The position numbers and the translations under genes are program-made. DNA of 64,000 bases, taken from positions 227,644,501 through 227,708,500 of the forward strand of contig JAUMIR010000004.1 of NCBI GenBank assembly GCA_030847615.1, read 5' to 3'. The notes below the pieces were generated by a model that searched no databases, had not been told where the DNA came from, and saw nothing but the letters and a program-made list of their open reading frames with translations. Below are positions 11,352 to 21,765 of the stretch, piece by piece; position 1 is the first letter of the stretch; every line of letters begins with the position of its first letter. This DNA comes from Gambelia wislizenii. Taxonomy: Eukaryota > Chordata > Lepidosauria > Squamata > Crotaphytidae.

Positions 11352-11653
11352 CAGTCTTCCCTCCACATTTGCAACTTAAGCATTTGCAGATTTGATTATT
11401 CATTGATTACTGTATTTGCTGCTGCCTCCACTGTTGTCCTATAAGTGACTGAAAATATGTGTTCTCTCTAGACATTTCTAGATCCCCCATCACAATTCCA
11501 TCGTCAACTTTTGGTGGAATCATGTTAGAGGACCTAGAAATGCCTAGAGAAGTGTTCTCTCAAGTAAAAAAAAAAGCATCCTATATTTGTGTTTTTTCCA
11601 CTTTCATGGGGATCCTGCACTCCTAACTCCCCACAAAAGTTGAGGGCTGACTA
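11352..11653. mobile_element. Tigger/pogo-like MITE, family A, copy 3
   Basis: Starts CAGTCTTCCCTCCACATTTG after TA (11350-11351) and ends AAGTTGAGGGCTGACTA before TA. The internal core TTCTCTCTAGACATTTCTAG with an inverted partner CTAGAAATGCCTAGAGAA is shared with copies 1 and 4. More diverged than copy 1. Confidence 0.75.
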
Positions 11654-11655
11654 TA

Positions 11656-12389
11656 TTACAAAGACACTGTAAGCCATGATTGCTCTCTTATCCAAAGAAA
11701 ACTACATCCAATAACATTGCTCATGGAATCTCTCACTGCTTACAGAAGTGGGCATTCATGAGCAGCAATACAAACAAAATAGTCTTATATAAGAAATAGG
11801 TTTTCTCGCACTCCATGATTTTTTGTGTGTGTGTGTGCTGAGCTATGCCTTGTTTTGTGCATATTAGTAGGATTAACTTTCTGTATAGAGGGCACTGGAA
11901 GATTTCCCCCATCAATTTTATTCAGAATGCCATTAAGCAGATTTTTTAAAGCATTGCTTTATTGCTATCTGAAGAAAGTCTTGTTATAACTAATGGGGAC
12001 AAATAAACTATATTCACATGAGTTTCCAAGGGGTAATGGAAATTACAAGAATTACTAATAATATAATGAACAGATCACCTAAAAGGTGAAAACTGAATTT
12101 AATCTGACATTTCAGCACTATTGATGTTTTGCATCTAATTTCAGTAGGAGCATGTAAATATTGTACTTCATTCCTTTCTCGTTGCCAAGAGATGAGACAA
12201 CATATAATTTGTGGGGAAGCATAAGTTGAAAGGCATCAGTCTTGTCTGGGAAGCAAACCAGCAAAACACTGAAAAAGTAAGTTGATGAATCTGATGAACA
12301 AGCTTTAAGGTTAGACTAATGGTTTCCATATCAGCAAGCAGTGAATTTGAACTTCAGTCTCATTTCTAAAGGAGCTATACAAAGTATTG
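11656..12389. other. Intergenic DNA, nothing recognised
   Basis: Contains a short TG run at about 11824-11838. No gene or repeat identified. Confidence 0.35.
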
Positions 12390-12500
12390 AGCTCTATCCC
12401 CAAAACAGGTTCAGCACCTTGGATAGCTCCTTCAAAGGTAGGATTAAAACCCAGAGTAGCTTTAACACACCACTGACACAGGAATCACCACATTCCTCTG
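12390..12500 (+). repeat. Palindromic MITE family P2, half-copy
   Basis: CAGCACCTTGGATAGCTCCT, then AAAACCCAGAGTAGCTTTAA matches the right arm of the complete palindrome at 42754-42919 and the piece at 39795. Only one arm is clear here. Confidence 0.55.
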
Positions 12501-12665
12501 TGACTGTCAAATGTAGGATGCCAGTACTGAGCACCTTTTCTTGTGTTGTTTTTGAAAGTTTCATTTAGTTTGTTTTACATTATCTCAACAGTGTTAACTG
12601 TTGCACACATTTCCAGTAAATGCATGTTTCTTCCTATTGAGATTGTGGTCTTAAAGGCTTAAATC

Positions 12666-12783
12666 AGGGATGGGAATTGTGTGGTCTTCCAGATTTATTT
12701 ATTTATTTTGCCTACAACTCCCAGCAACTCTGTGCTAGTTCAACAACATCTGGAGGGCTGCACAATTCCTATCCATGACCAAG
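12666..12783. mobile_element. Short hAT-like palindromic element
   Basis: CAGGGATGGGAATTGTGTGG on the left is the approximate inverse of GCACAATTCCTATCCATG on the right, with CTACAACTCCCAGCA in the middle. An ATTT run was inserted or expanded in the left arm. Confidence 0.6.
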
Positions 12784-13994
12784 ATCCAATTGTCAGCCTA
12801 GAATAAGCCCATTAACTCAATAGGAACTTGGCAAATCAACACTTTTGTAAGTTTCATTGTTTTCATGCATCTATTCAAGTTGTAACTGGGAGAAGTTTAA
12901 AATTTAAATCTTAATTTGCACAATTGTAATAATGCATTTTGACATAAATAGCTAACTTATTGAGCTAAATAAATAAATGAGTGTCTGCTACCCTCCGTAG
13001 TTTATGCACTCATACTTCCATATCAAATTTATGAACACTTATCCCCCGCTTTTATTTCCCTATGTACAACTGGTCCAAATTAGGTGAAATTTGCTACAGC
13101 TATCAGAAGCAGTAGTGTTGGAAAGGATCAAACATTTTTTAAAAAAATGAACAATGACCTGCTGGTCTGGGCTTGCTAATAAACTGAATAACGGAGGTCT
13201 GTATCTGTTTTAATTTTTATAAGCTGCCTTGAGTTCCAGTTCTGGGGAATTGGTGGTGGTGGGTGGTACACCTGCACAGTGCATCTTTTGGAACTGTCTA
13301 GAGCTATACTAGATGTGTTTTGGTGGTAGCCCTGCCCACCCCAGCATACTTAGTCAGCATACGTCTCACTTAAATTCTCAGTTCCCTTTCATCTGCCGCA
13401 GCACCAGCATAGATAGGAATGGTTTCTTGAGCTTCATTCATTTTCTGGTATTTGATTTTGGTTTGTTTGACTTCATCTTCTGGCTTTCCCTCTATTTTGG
13501 CATTTTGGCTTGATTTTGGATTTTGACTTGGACTCAGATTGTTTTTACAACTTTGGATTTTACAAATTGAATTGTGGTTCAATTTGGCTCGGTGCTAGCA
13601 CTGTAGGCTGCACTTACCCTTGGGGTTTATGACCTCTTTGGCATCTCCTGTGGGGCTAAATTTTTGAGAATGAGACAGTCACTCTGTGTGTCTTCTCTGC
13701 TTGAGAGGACACAAAGTGGACACATGCTCTGACCGTAAAGCATTTACTCCTCAAGCCTGATATAATCAGGCTTTGAGGCTAAAGACCGTCTTGTAAGAAA
13801 TCATATTGTGGGCGGCAACTCAGGCTGCAGAAGTTGGTTCCTGGACCACTGATTCTACCACTGTGGCCTTGTCTAGAGTTTCCAGAGCCACTTCTCCATC
13901 CTGGCAAATTTAAACAGTTTTAAAGCTTCCTTCCTGAGTTATCGAGTAAGTAACCCCATTGGATAGGAAACATTAGAGGACTTTTTCCTATCTG
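12784..13994. other. Intergenic DNA with one LINE-tail fragment and a small hairpin
   Basis: At about 13199-13245 TTTTAATTTTTATAAGCTGC then CTTGAGTTCC resembles the 3' tail of a plus-strand LINE. At 13749-13778 CCTCAAGCCTGAT and ATCAGGCTTTGAGG form a stem. The rest is unrecognised and shows no coding pattern. Confidence 0.4.
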
Positions 13995-14713
13995 AGGGCT
14001 TGACTACACGGAGGGGGAGTGGTAAAAATCTGGATGAGATTCGGACTACTTTGGCCTGGTGCTGTGATGCATAAAATTTGGGCTACTCTGGCCTAGATTT
14101 AAGCATCACACCTGCCAAAGCCCAAATCTGCATTGGGTTTGCTTCTATTCAAACCTGCTACTCATGCTTGACTCTGAGCTCCAGAAAAAGCAAAGCACCA
14201 GCGGTAATTGCCAGTTGCAGTCACCTCCCTGAAGCCAGAATGGATGGCTACTGCTGGCACTTCACTTTTGCCGGAGCTCAGAGGACAGATTGTGTGTCGG
14301 AAAAGCAAAGCATCAGCAGTAGCCACCCTCTCTGAAGCCAGAATGGGCAGCTAGCCTCACGATGGTGGGCTCACCCGGGGTTCTGACCTCAGAAAGAGTG
14401 ACTACTACTGGGGCTCTGCCTTTGGAATGAGAAATGTCTCCAAGGAAGGGGGAAATGGTGGCATCTCAGGCAGTGCTTGTCCTTCCTCTCCTTCCCACCC
14501 AGTTTGCTCCAGAGTTTCCAAAAAACTCCAGAGAAAACTGCAAGTTTTCTAAAACCCAGATTAAGGGGGTATTCCCTGAGTCTGGTGCAGATAGGGTGGT
14601 ACATCGTGTGTCACTATCTCACCAGATTCGGGGGAAAGACCACACATTGTGTGGTATACTCAGGCTGGATTTGGGGGAGGATTTGTGGTTTTTCACTGGT
14701 GTATACAAGCCCT
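13995..14713. mobile_element. MITE with AGGGCTTG termini
   Basis: The left end AGGGCTTGACTACACGG and the inverted right end AGGGCTTGTATACACCAG match imperfectly, resembling the termini of family M1. The interior carries a partial duplication (AAGCAAAGCACCAGCGGTAA near 14188 and AAGCAAAGCATCAGCAGTAG near 14304). No clear flanking duplication was found. Confidence 0.55.
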
Positions 14714-16657
14714 TACTTTATATTTTAAATATTTTTAATATTTATATTCATATTATTTTATATTTTGATTTTTTTATATTTTGCTGATTAAAATCAGCAA
14801 AAGGGAAACCTCCATCGTCAGCTGTACCTACACTTGTGAAATAAAATGTAATATTAGGGGAGTAGCTTTTATTATCAAAGAGGTGAGCATACCTAAATGG
14901 ATCCACCTTCTCCTCTGAGTTATTTTTCCATAGAAGATTCTGAACCACCTGGAAAGCTTTGGAAGAAATCTCCATTCCCACCTTGCTGATCATGATCATG
15001 ATTCAGAAATAAAAGTTCCTCCTGGGCTCTGGGACTCCTAGCTGGAACCCCCACCCCCTTTTGCTCATCTGCTAGCAAACAAAGATCATTTTATTTAAGT
15101 AGCCCTTTGGCAATTGGCCTCATTTGCTGTAGAAGTATTTTTAACCCATAGGATGTTGTGGTTTTTTATGGCTGTGTTTCATATGTGTTCTGTTCCCTTG
15201 TTTGTTTGAACTTGTTTTTTAAGTTTTAACTGTACTTGTTTTAATTGAATTTTATGTGAGCCCTCTTGAGTCCTCTTGTAGATAGGGAGATGAGACAGAT
15301 ATTAATTAAATACAATAAAATAAACAGACAGTTTCTTCTCAAAGCCATTGTTGATACCCAGCATAATCATGGAGCTGCCAGGACCCCACTATTAGGCCAC
15401 ATGTGTGAGGAGACAGCCTGGGAACAGCCTCTCATTTTAACTGCTCATAATGCCCCAGAGTAATGCTATGTCAGGGCTAAGAGCATGATTAAAATGGTAG
15501 GTGGCTTGCTTTTGCTAAGTGTTGATTGCTGTACCTTTGGTGATGCTTGCTGCATCTACCATGAGCACCACCAACAGCAGCAAACTGGTCGGCGGAACAC
15601 TACAGAAAGAGGGCACATCAGAGCCCTTGCTTCTATTGACAAATGTGCCAGAAGTGATGTGAAACCACAATTTGTGTCGGATGTTATGGCACACTTACAC
15701 TTAGCAAATGGTTAAACATATATGTGTGAACAGGATGTCTGTGGTTTTCAGTTCCTTACCACAGACATCTCTTCTATATATGTTGCAGACTATAACAGAA
15801 ATAAATAAAGAGTGTGTTGACTATCTTAATGTTCGAAAACAAATAGGCATTTTGCCATTACAGAGAGGAGCTGGCCCTAAAGTGATGTGGTGAAGATATA
15901 TGTAGTGCAGAATAACCATAATTACCACAAGCACAAATATTTTTTAAAATTAAATAGTAATTTTATAATGCATTCTGACACAGAGATGGAGCTAATCCAT
16001 CTGGCTGCAGCAAAAGAAGAAATTGGAAGCAGGGACGCCATCAACTTTGACCAGCTCTGTTTGCCATCTCCTTTCCTGAAATGCTTCCATTCCAGCTGAT
16101 CAATATAAGAACTTATATAGCTTTAAGAAACAGTCTCTGAGTTTGGTTTCTTCTTCCCTTCTTGTCCCTATTTTGATGCTGTTTTTTTTTTAAACTGTAA
16201 ACTTGTAGACAAGTAATGTCTTGTTTTTATTTTGTTCTGTGGAATATTTTCAGCTGAAGAGCAGGGTAAAAAAAAAAATAGAAAGGAATAAGTACAGATC
16301 ACAGATTTGTGAGTTTGAGTCTTCCCACCCAGTGTTAATCTCCAGTCCATCTGTAAACAGGTTCTGCTCCTCTGGACTTCAGAAATAAAAAGTCTCTGGA
16401 ACCCTGTGACTCAATGTAGCATTGTTTAATATTTTTTTGCTTTCATTTTTTTAATAGGTATAGGATAGATAAAATAGTAGGCTTCAGAGTGGGTTAAAAT
16501 ACATAATGAGCTAAGAATCTAACTGGTGGTTTTGGACCAGTCATCTCATGACTTCTAAATTTAATCTTCCTCAGAATTACAGTGAGGCCAAATAGGGGAA
16601 ATATCCTATAGGCTTGACTCACAAGATCATGAGCAAAGTTGTTTGATATGAGCTGAT
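14714..16657. other. Upstream flank or intron of RNF182
   Basis: No coding exon is recognisable. Around 15236-15320 a segment (TTTTATGTGAGCCCTCTTGA; ending AAATACAATAAAATA) looks like a plus-strand LINE 3' tail. Poly-T at 16183-16191 and poly-A at 16270-16279 are present. If the splice acceptor at 16681 is real, the part nearest it is intron. Confidence 0.4.
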
Positions 16658-16681
16658 GTGTCTTTTTCCCTCTCTCTCTAG
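16658..16681 (+). other. RNF182: Splice acceptor of the RNF182 coding exon
   Basis: A polypyrimidine run (TCTTTTTCCCTCTCTCTCTAG) ends in AG at 16680-16681, about 230 bases before the start codon. RNF182 in other vertebrates has non-coding 5' exons spliced to one coding exon, and this is the expected place and form for that junction. The upstream exon is not identifiable in the window, so this is an inference from signal quality and position. Confidence 0.7.
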
Positions 16682-16908
16682 AAACTACATATTATAATTT
16701 TGCACATGGGTGTATGAAAGACATTGAAGAACAAAACAGTGATGGAGAGAGGATGAGAAAGGAAGACTCTTGGTGCTTCCTTCCCCAACTGGACGGTCAA
16801 AGTGATGTGATAATAAAAAACAAGAAACTTAGTTTAAAAAAAAAAAGTGGGGGGACCCGTCCCAGACTGACATCACCACAAGTCTAAAGTACAGTACATT
16901 AAAAAGAA
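16682..16908 (+). other. RNF182: RNF182 5' untranslated region (part in the coding exon)
   Basis: This 227-base stretch lies between the inferred splice acceptor and the start codon. It has an in-frame TAA at 16900-16902, so translation cannot extend upstream in this frame. It includes an A-rich run followed by a G-rich run near 16835-16858. Short upstream ATGs occur (for example near 16711 and 16742) and could lower translation, but none leads to a long frame. Confidence 0.6.
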
Positions 16909-17649
16909 ATGACCAGCCTATTGCCAGAGGATGTTGTGGAGTCCCAGGGCTCAGATGAGCTTGAATGTAAGATCTGTTACAACCGCTATAACCTGAGGCA
17001 AAGAAAACCTAAAGTTCTGGGATGTTGCCACAGAGTATGTGCCAAATGCCTTTGCAAAATCATAGATTTTGGGGACTCTCCTCAGGGAGTCATTGTTTGC
17101 CCATTCTGCAGGTTTGAGACTTGCCTGCCTGATGATGAGGTCAGTAGTCTTCCTGATGACAACAACATCCTTGTAAATTTGGCTTATGGAGGGAAAGTGA
17201 AGAAGTGCCTACCAGACAATTCGACAGAACTCTTACTGACTCCCAAAAGGCTGGCCTCTCTTGTTAGCCCATCTCACACTTCCTCCAACTGTCTAGTTAT
17301 AACCATTATGGAAGTGCAGAGAGAGAGCTCCCCAACCCTGAACTCAACCCCGGTTGTGGAATTCTACAGGCCCACAAGCTTTGACTCGGTTGCAACTGTG
17401 CCCCACAACTGGACAGTGTGGAACTGTACATCCTTGCTCTTCCAGACTTCAATTCGAGTTCTTGTTTGGTTGTTAGGCTTGCTGTATTTTAGTTCCTTGC
17501 CTTTAGGGATCTACTTACTGGTATCAAAGAAAGTCACCCTTGGGGTAGTCTTTGTTAGTCTTGTTCCCTCAAGTCTTGTTATTCTAATGGTTTATGGCTT
17601 CTGCCAGTGTATATGCCATGAATTTCTGGATTGTATGTCTTCTTCTTAA
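16909..17649 (+). CDS. RNF182: RNF182, RING-type membrane E3 ubiquitin ligase, complete
   Basis: A 246-residue protein recognised as RNF182; the mammalian protein is 247 residues. It starts with a RING-HC finger whose zinc ligands are all present: C20, C23, C39, H41, C44, C47, C64 and C67. A conserved middle follows ([33 protein letters not shown]). Two hydrophobic membrane segments lie at about residues 181-205 and 211-232, then a Cys-rich tail ([12 protein letters not shown]). The family is known to ubiquitinate targets such as the V-ATPase subunit ATP6V0C and NF-kB p65 from endomembranes. The start is supported by an in-frame stop at 16900-16902 just upstream, a purine at -3, and the N-terminus matching the family ([18 protein letters not shown]). 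The frame is uninterrupted and the coding sequence is intronless, as in other vertebrates. Substitutions relative to the human protein as I remember it are concentrated near the N-terminus. Identity is near certain; function is from family knowledge. Confidence 0.97.
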   Translation: MTSLLPEDVVESQGSDELECKICYNRYNLRQRKPKVLGCCHRVCAKCLCKIIDFGDSPQGVIVCPFCRFETCLPDDEVSSLPDDNNILVNLAYGGKVKKCLPDNSTELLLTPKRLASLVSPSHTSSNCLVITIMEVQRESSPTLNSTPVVEFYRPTSFDSVATVPHNWTVWNCTSLLFQTSIRVLVWLLGLLYFSSLPLGIYLLVSKKVTLGVVFVSLVPSSLVILMVYGFCQCICHEFLDCMSSS

Positions 17650-18720
17650 CAGTAATTGCAATGAAATAAGCAATGAAAAATATGAAATTGCCATAGATGT
17701 AGCATAGTTAACTTATACTTCTCTTTAATATTCTTATTTTATTTCTTTTATCCATTGAAATAGGAATGCTGACCAGTTTTGTGATCTTTTTATTATATTT
17801 AAAAGTAATTGAATGGTTTTCTTCTGCTCTATCCTGCTTTACCAATTGGGGGGGGGGGGACAATTAAGAAGAATTAGCAATAGAAAAAGGATGCAGCAAG
17901 AACAATTTCCTATCTACGTGCCTAATGTTACATTGCAGTAATACTGTAATTTCCAGCACATTATTCATATAGCACTACAGTTGGGCTTACTGGAATCATT
18001 TCATATGAAATGAATGTTAAACTGTCTCTTTTTCCCATTGTTCTCTGAGTAACTTTTTTTGGGGGAGGGTAGTCTTTTGTTACCCTCTGCTGCACATGAT
18101 CATTGAGTTTGTGCAAGAACAAACATCTGAACCCTTGGCTTGCAAGTTTCCTACTGGACAGTGCCTCTGATTTTTAAAATGCACAAAGAAAATAGGTGCT
18201 ATTACTGTACCAGAATGAGAGGTAAGATACCGGTAGCTGCCATTACTATGAAAGAAGGGTGTTTTCTGTTGTTGTTGTTTTTTAACATCCACACTAATTA
18301 AATAGGTAGAAAACTGCAGAGGATAGCATCCACTGTCCAAAGGCATGTGCCACAAACATATAAGAATTCTCTTTTTTCCACTGCTAACATCTCTCCCCAA
18401 GGCATCATTGAACCTTATCCATGACAAATAAATATTCCTCTGCATGCAAAAACAAGCTTCTACAGGAGGACCAACTCCTTTCAAAAAGAAAATCCAGAAG
18501 TACTGTATACTGAAGAATCTTGTTTCACATGTAACACAGCCTGTTAAGATAGTTTGTACTGTGGCACATAGCTTGTGAAAGGAATTATGCATCCTCCACA
18601 CATACCTGTGACTCTTGCGGGCAGCCTTTATGTTGTAATATGCATATTTGAGCTGAAAACAAAGGGAGAGGGAAGAGATATTAGTGCTTAAAGAGTTTTA
18701 AATAAAGCTTTTTGGAAAGA
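17650..18720 (+). other. RNF182: Probable RNF182 3' untranslated region
   Basis: AT-rich non-coding sequence without recognisable transposons follows the RNF182 stop. AATAAA signals are at 18427-18432 and 18701-18706; the second is a plausible main polyadenylation signal, giving a 3' UTR of about 1.07 kb. The repeat-free nature, in a window otherwise full of repeats, fits a constrained transcript end. A 173-residue open frame on the opposite strand (18080-18601) has no recognisable domain and is treated as chance. The true end could lie further downstream. Confidence 0.5.
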
Positions 18721-19574
18721 ATCACTTCCTTGCCCACCTGCTCTAATATTTTTGCCCTTCTTATGAAACCTTGAGAACATGGTTTATGTTCCAAAGCTAA
18801 CATCTGGCACCAAATCAAAACAGTAACAATTCAAAACTGGTTTCAATTTTGCAGAATGGGTTCAGATTCTTCACATCCAAACTGAAAGCTGTACTGAAGT
18901 GTGAAGATGATGTTTGCTCTTCCATTTTAGGTTAGCTAAATCTTATTAATATTTAGAACTGTTTAAGAAATTTATAACAAGCATTAAGGTCACATGTAAT
19001 GTGCAGTGGAAGAAAAAGGAAGTAGTTTAAAAAATGAAACATGAGATGTAACATACTCTTTTTTTTAACATCAGGAAATAATGACTGTTTGACATGGCAC
19101 AAAATTAGTTGTATTCAGGTTCCGCTGGTTTTAGTGGGAGGTGTGGGAGGGAGCTAGTCCTTGTCCCCTCTTCAATTTATAATATTTTACAAAGCAAAGC
19201 ACCCAGAGATCCAAACAATTTTAGTTTTATCCATTCCAAATAAATAGCATTAGAAAGTAATATTTGTACAAATAATATATTGCTACCAATTTAAAATGCC
19301 TGTGGCAAAGCATGTGTAGTCAGATGGAGTGGCATGACTAGCATCAGTAAACCACAAAGTGTAATTAATTAATGGCTTGAAAATGGCCAGTTTCAGAAAA
19401 AAAATCCATCTAAGAAAAAAACCTAATTGATAACATCTGTAATGTTTGTATAATTTGTTTTTGTGCATATGTATTATAAGAGTTTACATATTTGTAGGGA
19501 CTTACATTAAAGTTGTCCCAGCTGTTCTAATAAATGGCATCTTGATGCAGGATGAAATGAATGTCAGTACCCAC
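18721..19574. other. Downstream flank of RNF182, nothing recognised
   Basis: AT-rich sequence without identifiable repeats or coding pattern. It may include the far end of an extended RNF182 3' UTR. Confidence 0.35.
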
Positions 19575-20645
19575 CACTTCTGTAAAATGTCTGTTACGCT
19601 ACCGTACTGATGGTAGCTTGTTTAACTTAAGCCGTCTGAGGGCTCACACTAAGACTCTAAACTATCTAGTTCGTGAGCTGCTCTTCGCCGATGATGCTGC
19701 CCTTGTTGCCCACACAGAAGCAGCTCTGCAGCGCCTAACATCCTGCTTTGCAACAGCTGCAGAGCTGTTTGGGCTAGAAGTCAACCTGAAGAAAACAGAA
19801 GTTCTTTACCAGCCTGCACCACAGGACGAACACCACCATCCCCACATTGCCGTCGGCAAATCAGTGCTCAAGTCCGTTCAGCAGTTCACCTACCTGGGAA
19901 GCATCATCTCCTCAGATGCCAAGATTGACAAAGAGATCGATCACAGATTAGCAAAGGCATATAGTGCATTTGGAAGACTTCACAAAAGAGTCTGGAGCAA
20001 TAAACACCTGAGGCAAAGCACAAAAATCAGTGTGTATAGAGCCATCGTACTGTCTATCCTCCTTTATGGATCTGAAACATGGGTCACCTATCGCCACCAC
20101 CTACGACTCCTCGAGCGCTTTCATCAGCGCTGTCTACGCACAATCCTAAATATACACTGGACTGACTATGTGCGAATGTTGCTGTCCTTGAGCAAGCAGG
20201 GATCACCAGCATTGAGGCCATGATATTGAGAACACAGCTGCGCTGGGCAGGGCACGTTTCTAGGATGGAGGACCATCGCCTCCCAAAAATACTACTATAC
20301 GGTGAACTCGCCACGGGTCAGCGTAAGAGGGGCGCTCCAAAAAAGCGATACAAAGACTCCCTGAAACAACATCTCAGGCTTGGCCAAATTGATCACCAAC
20401 AGTGGTCCGCCCTGGCCTCACATCGGGAGGCATGGAGACGCACTATCCACAATGCTGCAGCCTTATTTGAGAACTCACGACGAACAAGTCTTGAAGAGAA
20501 ACGACAACGCAGAAAGAATCACAACCCAAAAACATCACCCAAGGAGACCTTCTGCTGTGCTTTTTGCAACCGGACTTGCTTATCTCGGATTGGCCTTTTT
20601 AGTCATCAGCGCGCTTGCAGAAAGCGCGGGATGAGTCCTTCCTGA
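19575..20645 (+). pseudogene. LINE reverse transcriptase C-terminal remnant with zinc-finger-like end
   Basis: The first frame has the catalytic box LLFADDAALVAHT, then GLEVNLKKTEVL and FTYLGSIISSDAKIDKEIDHRL, and SILLYGSETW, all typical of the late palm and thumb of non-LTR reverse transcriptases. A frame change near 20190-20220 separates it from a second frame with MILRTQLRWAGHVSRMED and KRGAPKKRYKDSLKQHL. That frame ends in a C-x2-C-x12-H-x3-C cluster (FCCAFCNRTC...FSHQRAC). The N-terminal half is missing, so it cannot be active. Confidence 0.88.
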
Positions 20646-20685
20646 ATCTTCATTTGCGAAGAAAAGCCAGAGAGATGGAGTCATA
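19575..20685 (+). mobile_element. Non-LTR retrotransposon, 3' part
   Basis: Encodes the second half of a reverse transcriptase and the C-terminus of a LINE protein in two frames (19561-20223 and 20220-20645). The 3' non-coding part ends around GAAGAAAAGCCAGAGAGA. The same 3' end recurs at 40092-40487, which defines the family in this window. The clade was not assigned; the protein type with a C-terminal zinc finger is widespread in animals. Confidence 0.85.
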
Positions 20686-20797
20686 TCAGATGTTTCTGTT
20701 TTGAGTTTTTGTTCAATCTGTACTTTTTTTAAGAACCACTATTAACATGGTAGCATAGTTTATGTATTTTGAGATGTATGTTTAAGCCAGTTCACAT

Positions 20798-20873
20798 AGA
20801 ATCATAGAATTGTAAAGTTAGAAGAGATCATGAGGGCCATCCAGTCTAACCCCCTGCCACGCAGGAAATGTTT
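20798..20873 (-). mobile_element. CR1 LINE, 3' tail only
   Basis: CATAGAATCATAGAATTGTA, GAAGAGATCATGAGGGCC and CAGTCTAACCCCCTGCC are the reverse complement of the CR1 3' terminus. Confidence 0.87.
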
Positions 20874-21281
20874 AGAAATGCCACTCAAATGGTATTAGTA
20901 CTTTGAATTATAAAATTCCTTTCAAATGTTCAGGTTTATAGCCTTTCACAATTCATTATTTCCTTTCTTGCTATATCACTACTCCTCTCTTTCTTGCCAA
21001 ATAATTCCTGAAACGTTATGTTTGAATATGCAACACTATTGACATTCTTTCCTACACACTGCAAAATTCAGTTTGAATGGTAGGATGAGTCAAGACACTT
21101 TCACTATTGGTAAGCTGATCTTATCTCTTTGAATTCTTTTGCATCCCATGGTGTGCGCTCTGTATTGTATAAAATTACTGCAGTGGTGGTTGGGAAACAC
21201 TGGTGGAACCCTCTGATGGGATTGGGGGGGGGGATCCAATTTAGCCCACAGCCCCAAGAAGCTGCCTACCTCTAGGGTATA
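20874..21281. other. Intergenic DNA, nothing recognised
   Basis: No coding pattern. A G run is at about 21224-21232. Confidence 0.35.
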
Positions 21282-21765
21282 TCTTCACTGCACAATTACA
21301 GCAGCTTAATGTTATTTTACCTGCCATGGATTGCCCTCTCCAATAGACTCCTGCGATTTGTAGTCTGATAAGGTACTTAGACACTACACAATTATAGAGC
21401 TATGACTCTGCTTCAATTGCCATGACAATATTCTATGGAATCCCAGGGTTTGTAGTTTGGGAAAACACTAGAATTCTAAATGTCCCTCTCTAAATTGCAA
21501 ATTCCAGATTCTATAGGATATTGTCATGGCAGTTAAAGTGGAACCATAGTGCTATAATGGTGTAATGTGAAAAGGCCCTTAGAATGTTCTAGTCTGATCT
21601 AAATTACACTAGTCTAATTCTAATTAGTTTAATTACAGCATTAGTGGTCTCTGGCTGAGTATTCTAAGTACCTGACATAACTATAAATCTCAAGCTTCCA
21701 TAGGATGCAGCCATGACAGTTAAACTGGAATCAAAGTGCTACAGTCATATACCGTGGATAAACCA
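21282..21765. mobile_element. Palindromic MITE family P1, with a second one nested inside
   Basis: The outer arms are 21282-21378 (CACTGCACAATTACAGCAG... TTTGTAGTCTGATAAGGTAC) and about 21655-21765 (TAAGTACCTGACATAAC... AGTGCTACAG). Between them lies another member of the same family at about 21380-21580, with arms GACACTACACAATTATAG and CTATAATGGTGTAATGTG. The sequence 21585-21650 is unassigned. Both share the CCATGRCA...ATGGAATCC...TTTGTAGTTT layout of family P1. Confidence 0.7.

Noticed and set aside
18080..18601. A 173-residue minus-strand open frame opposite the RNF182 3' UTR
   Set aside because: No recognisable domain, low-complexity Gln/Lys run, and AT-rich UTR context; chance is the simplest explanation.
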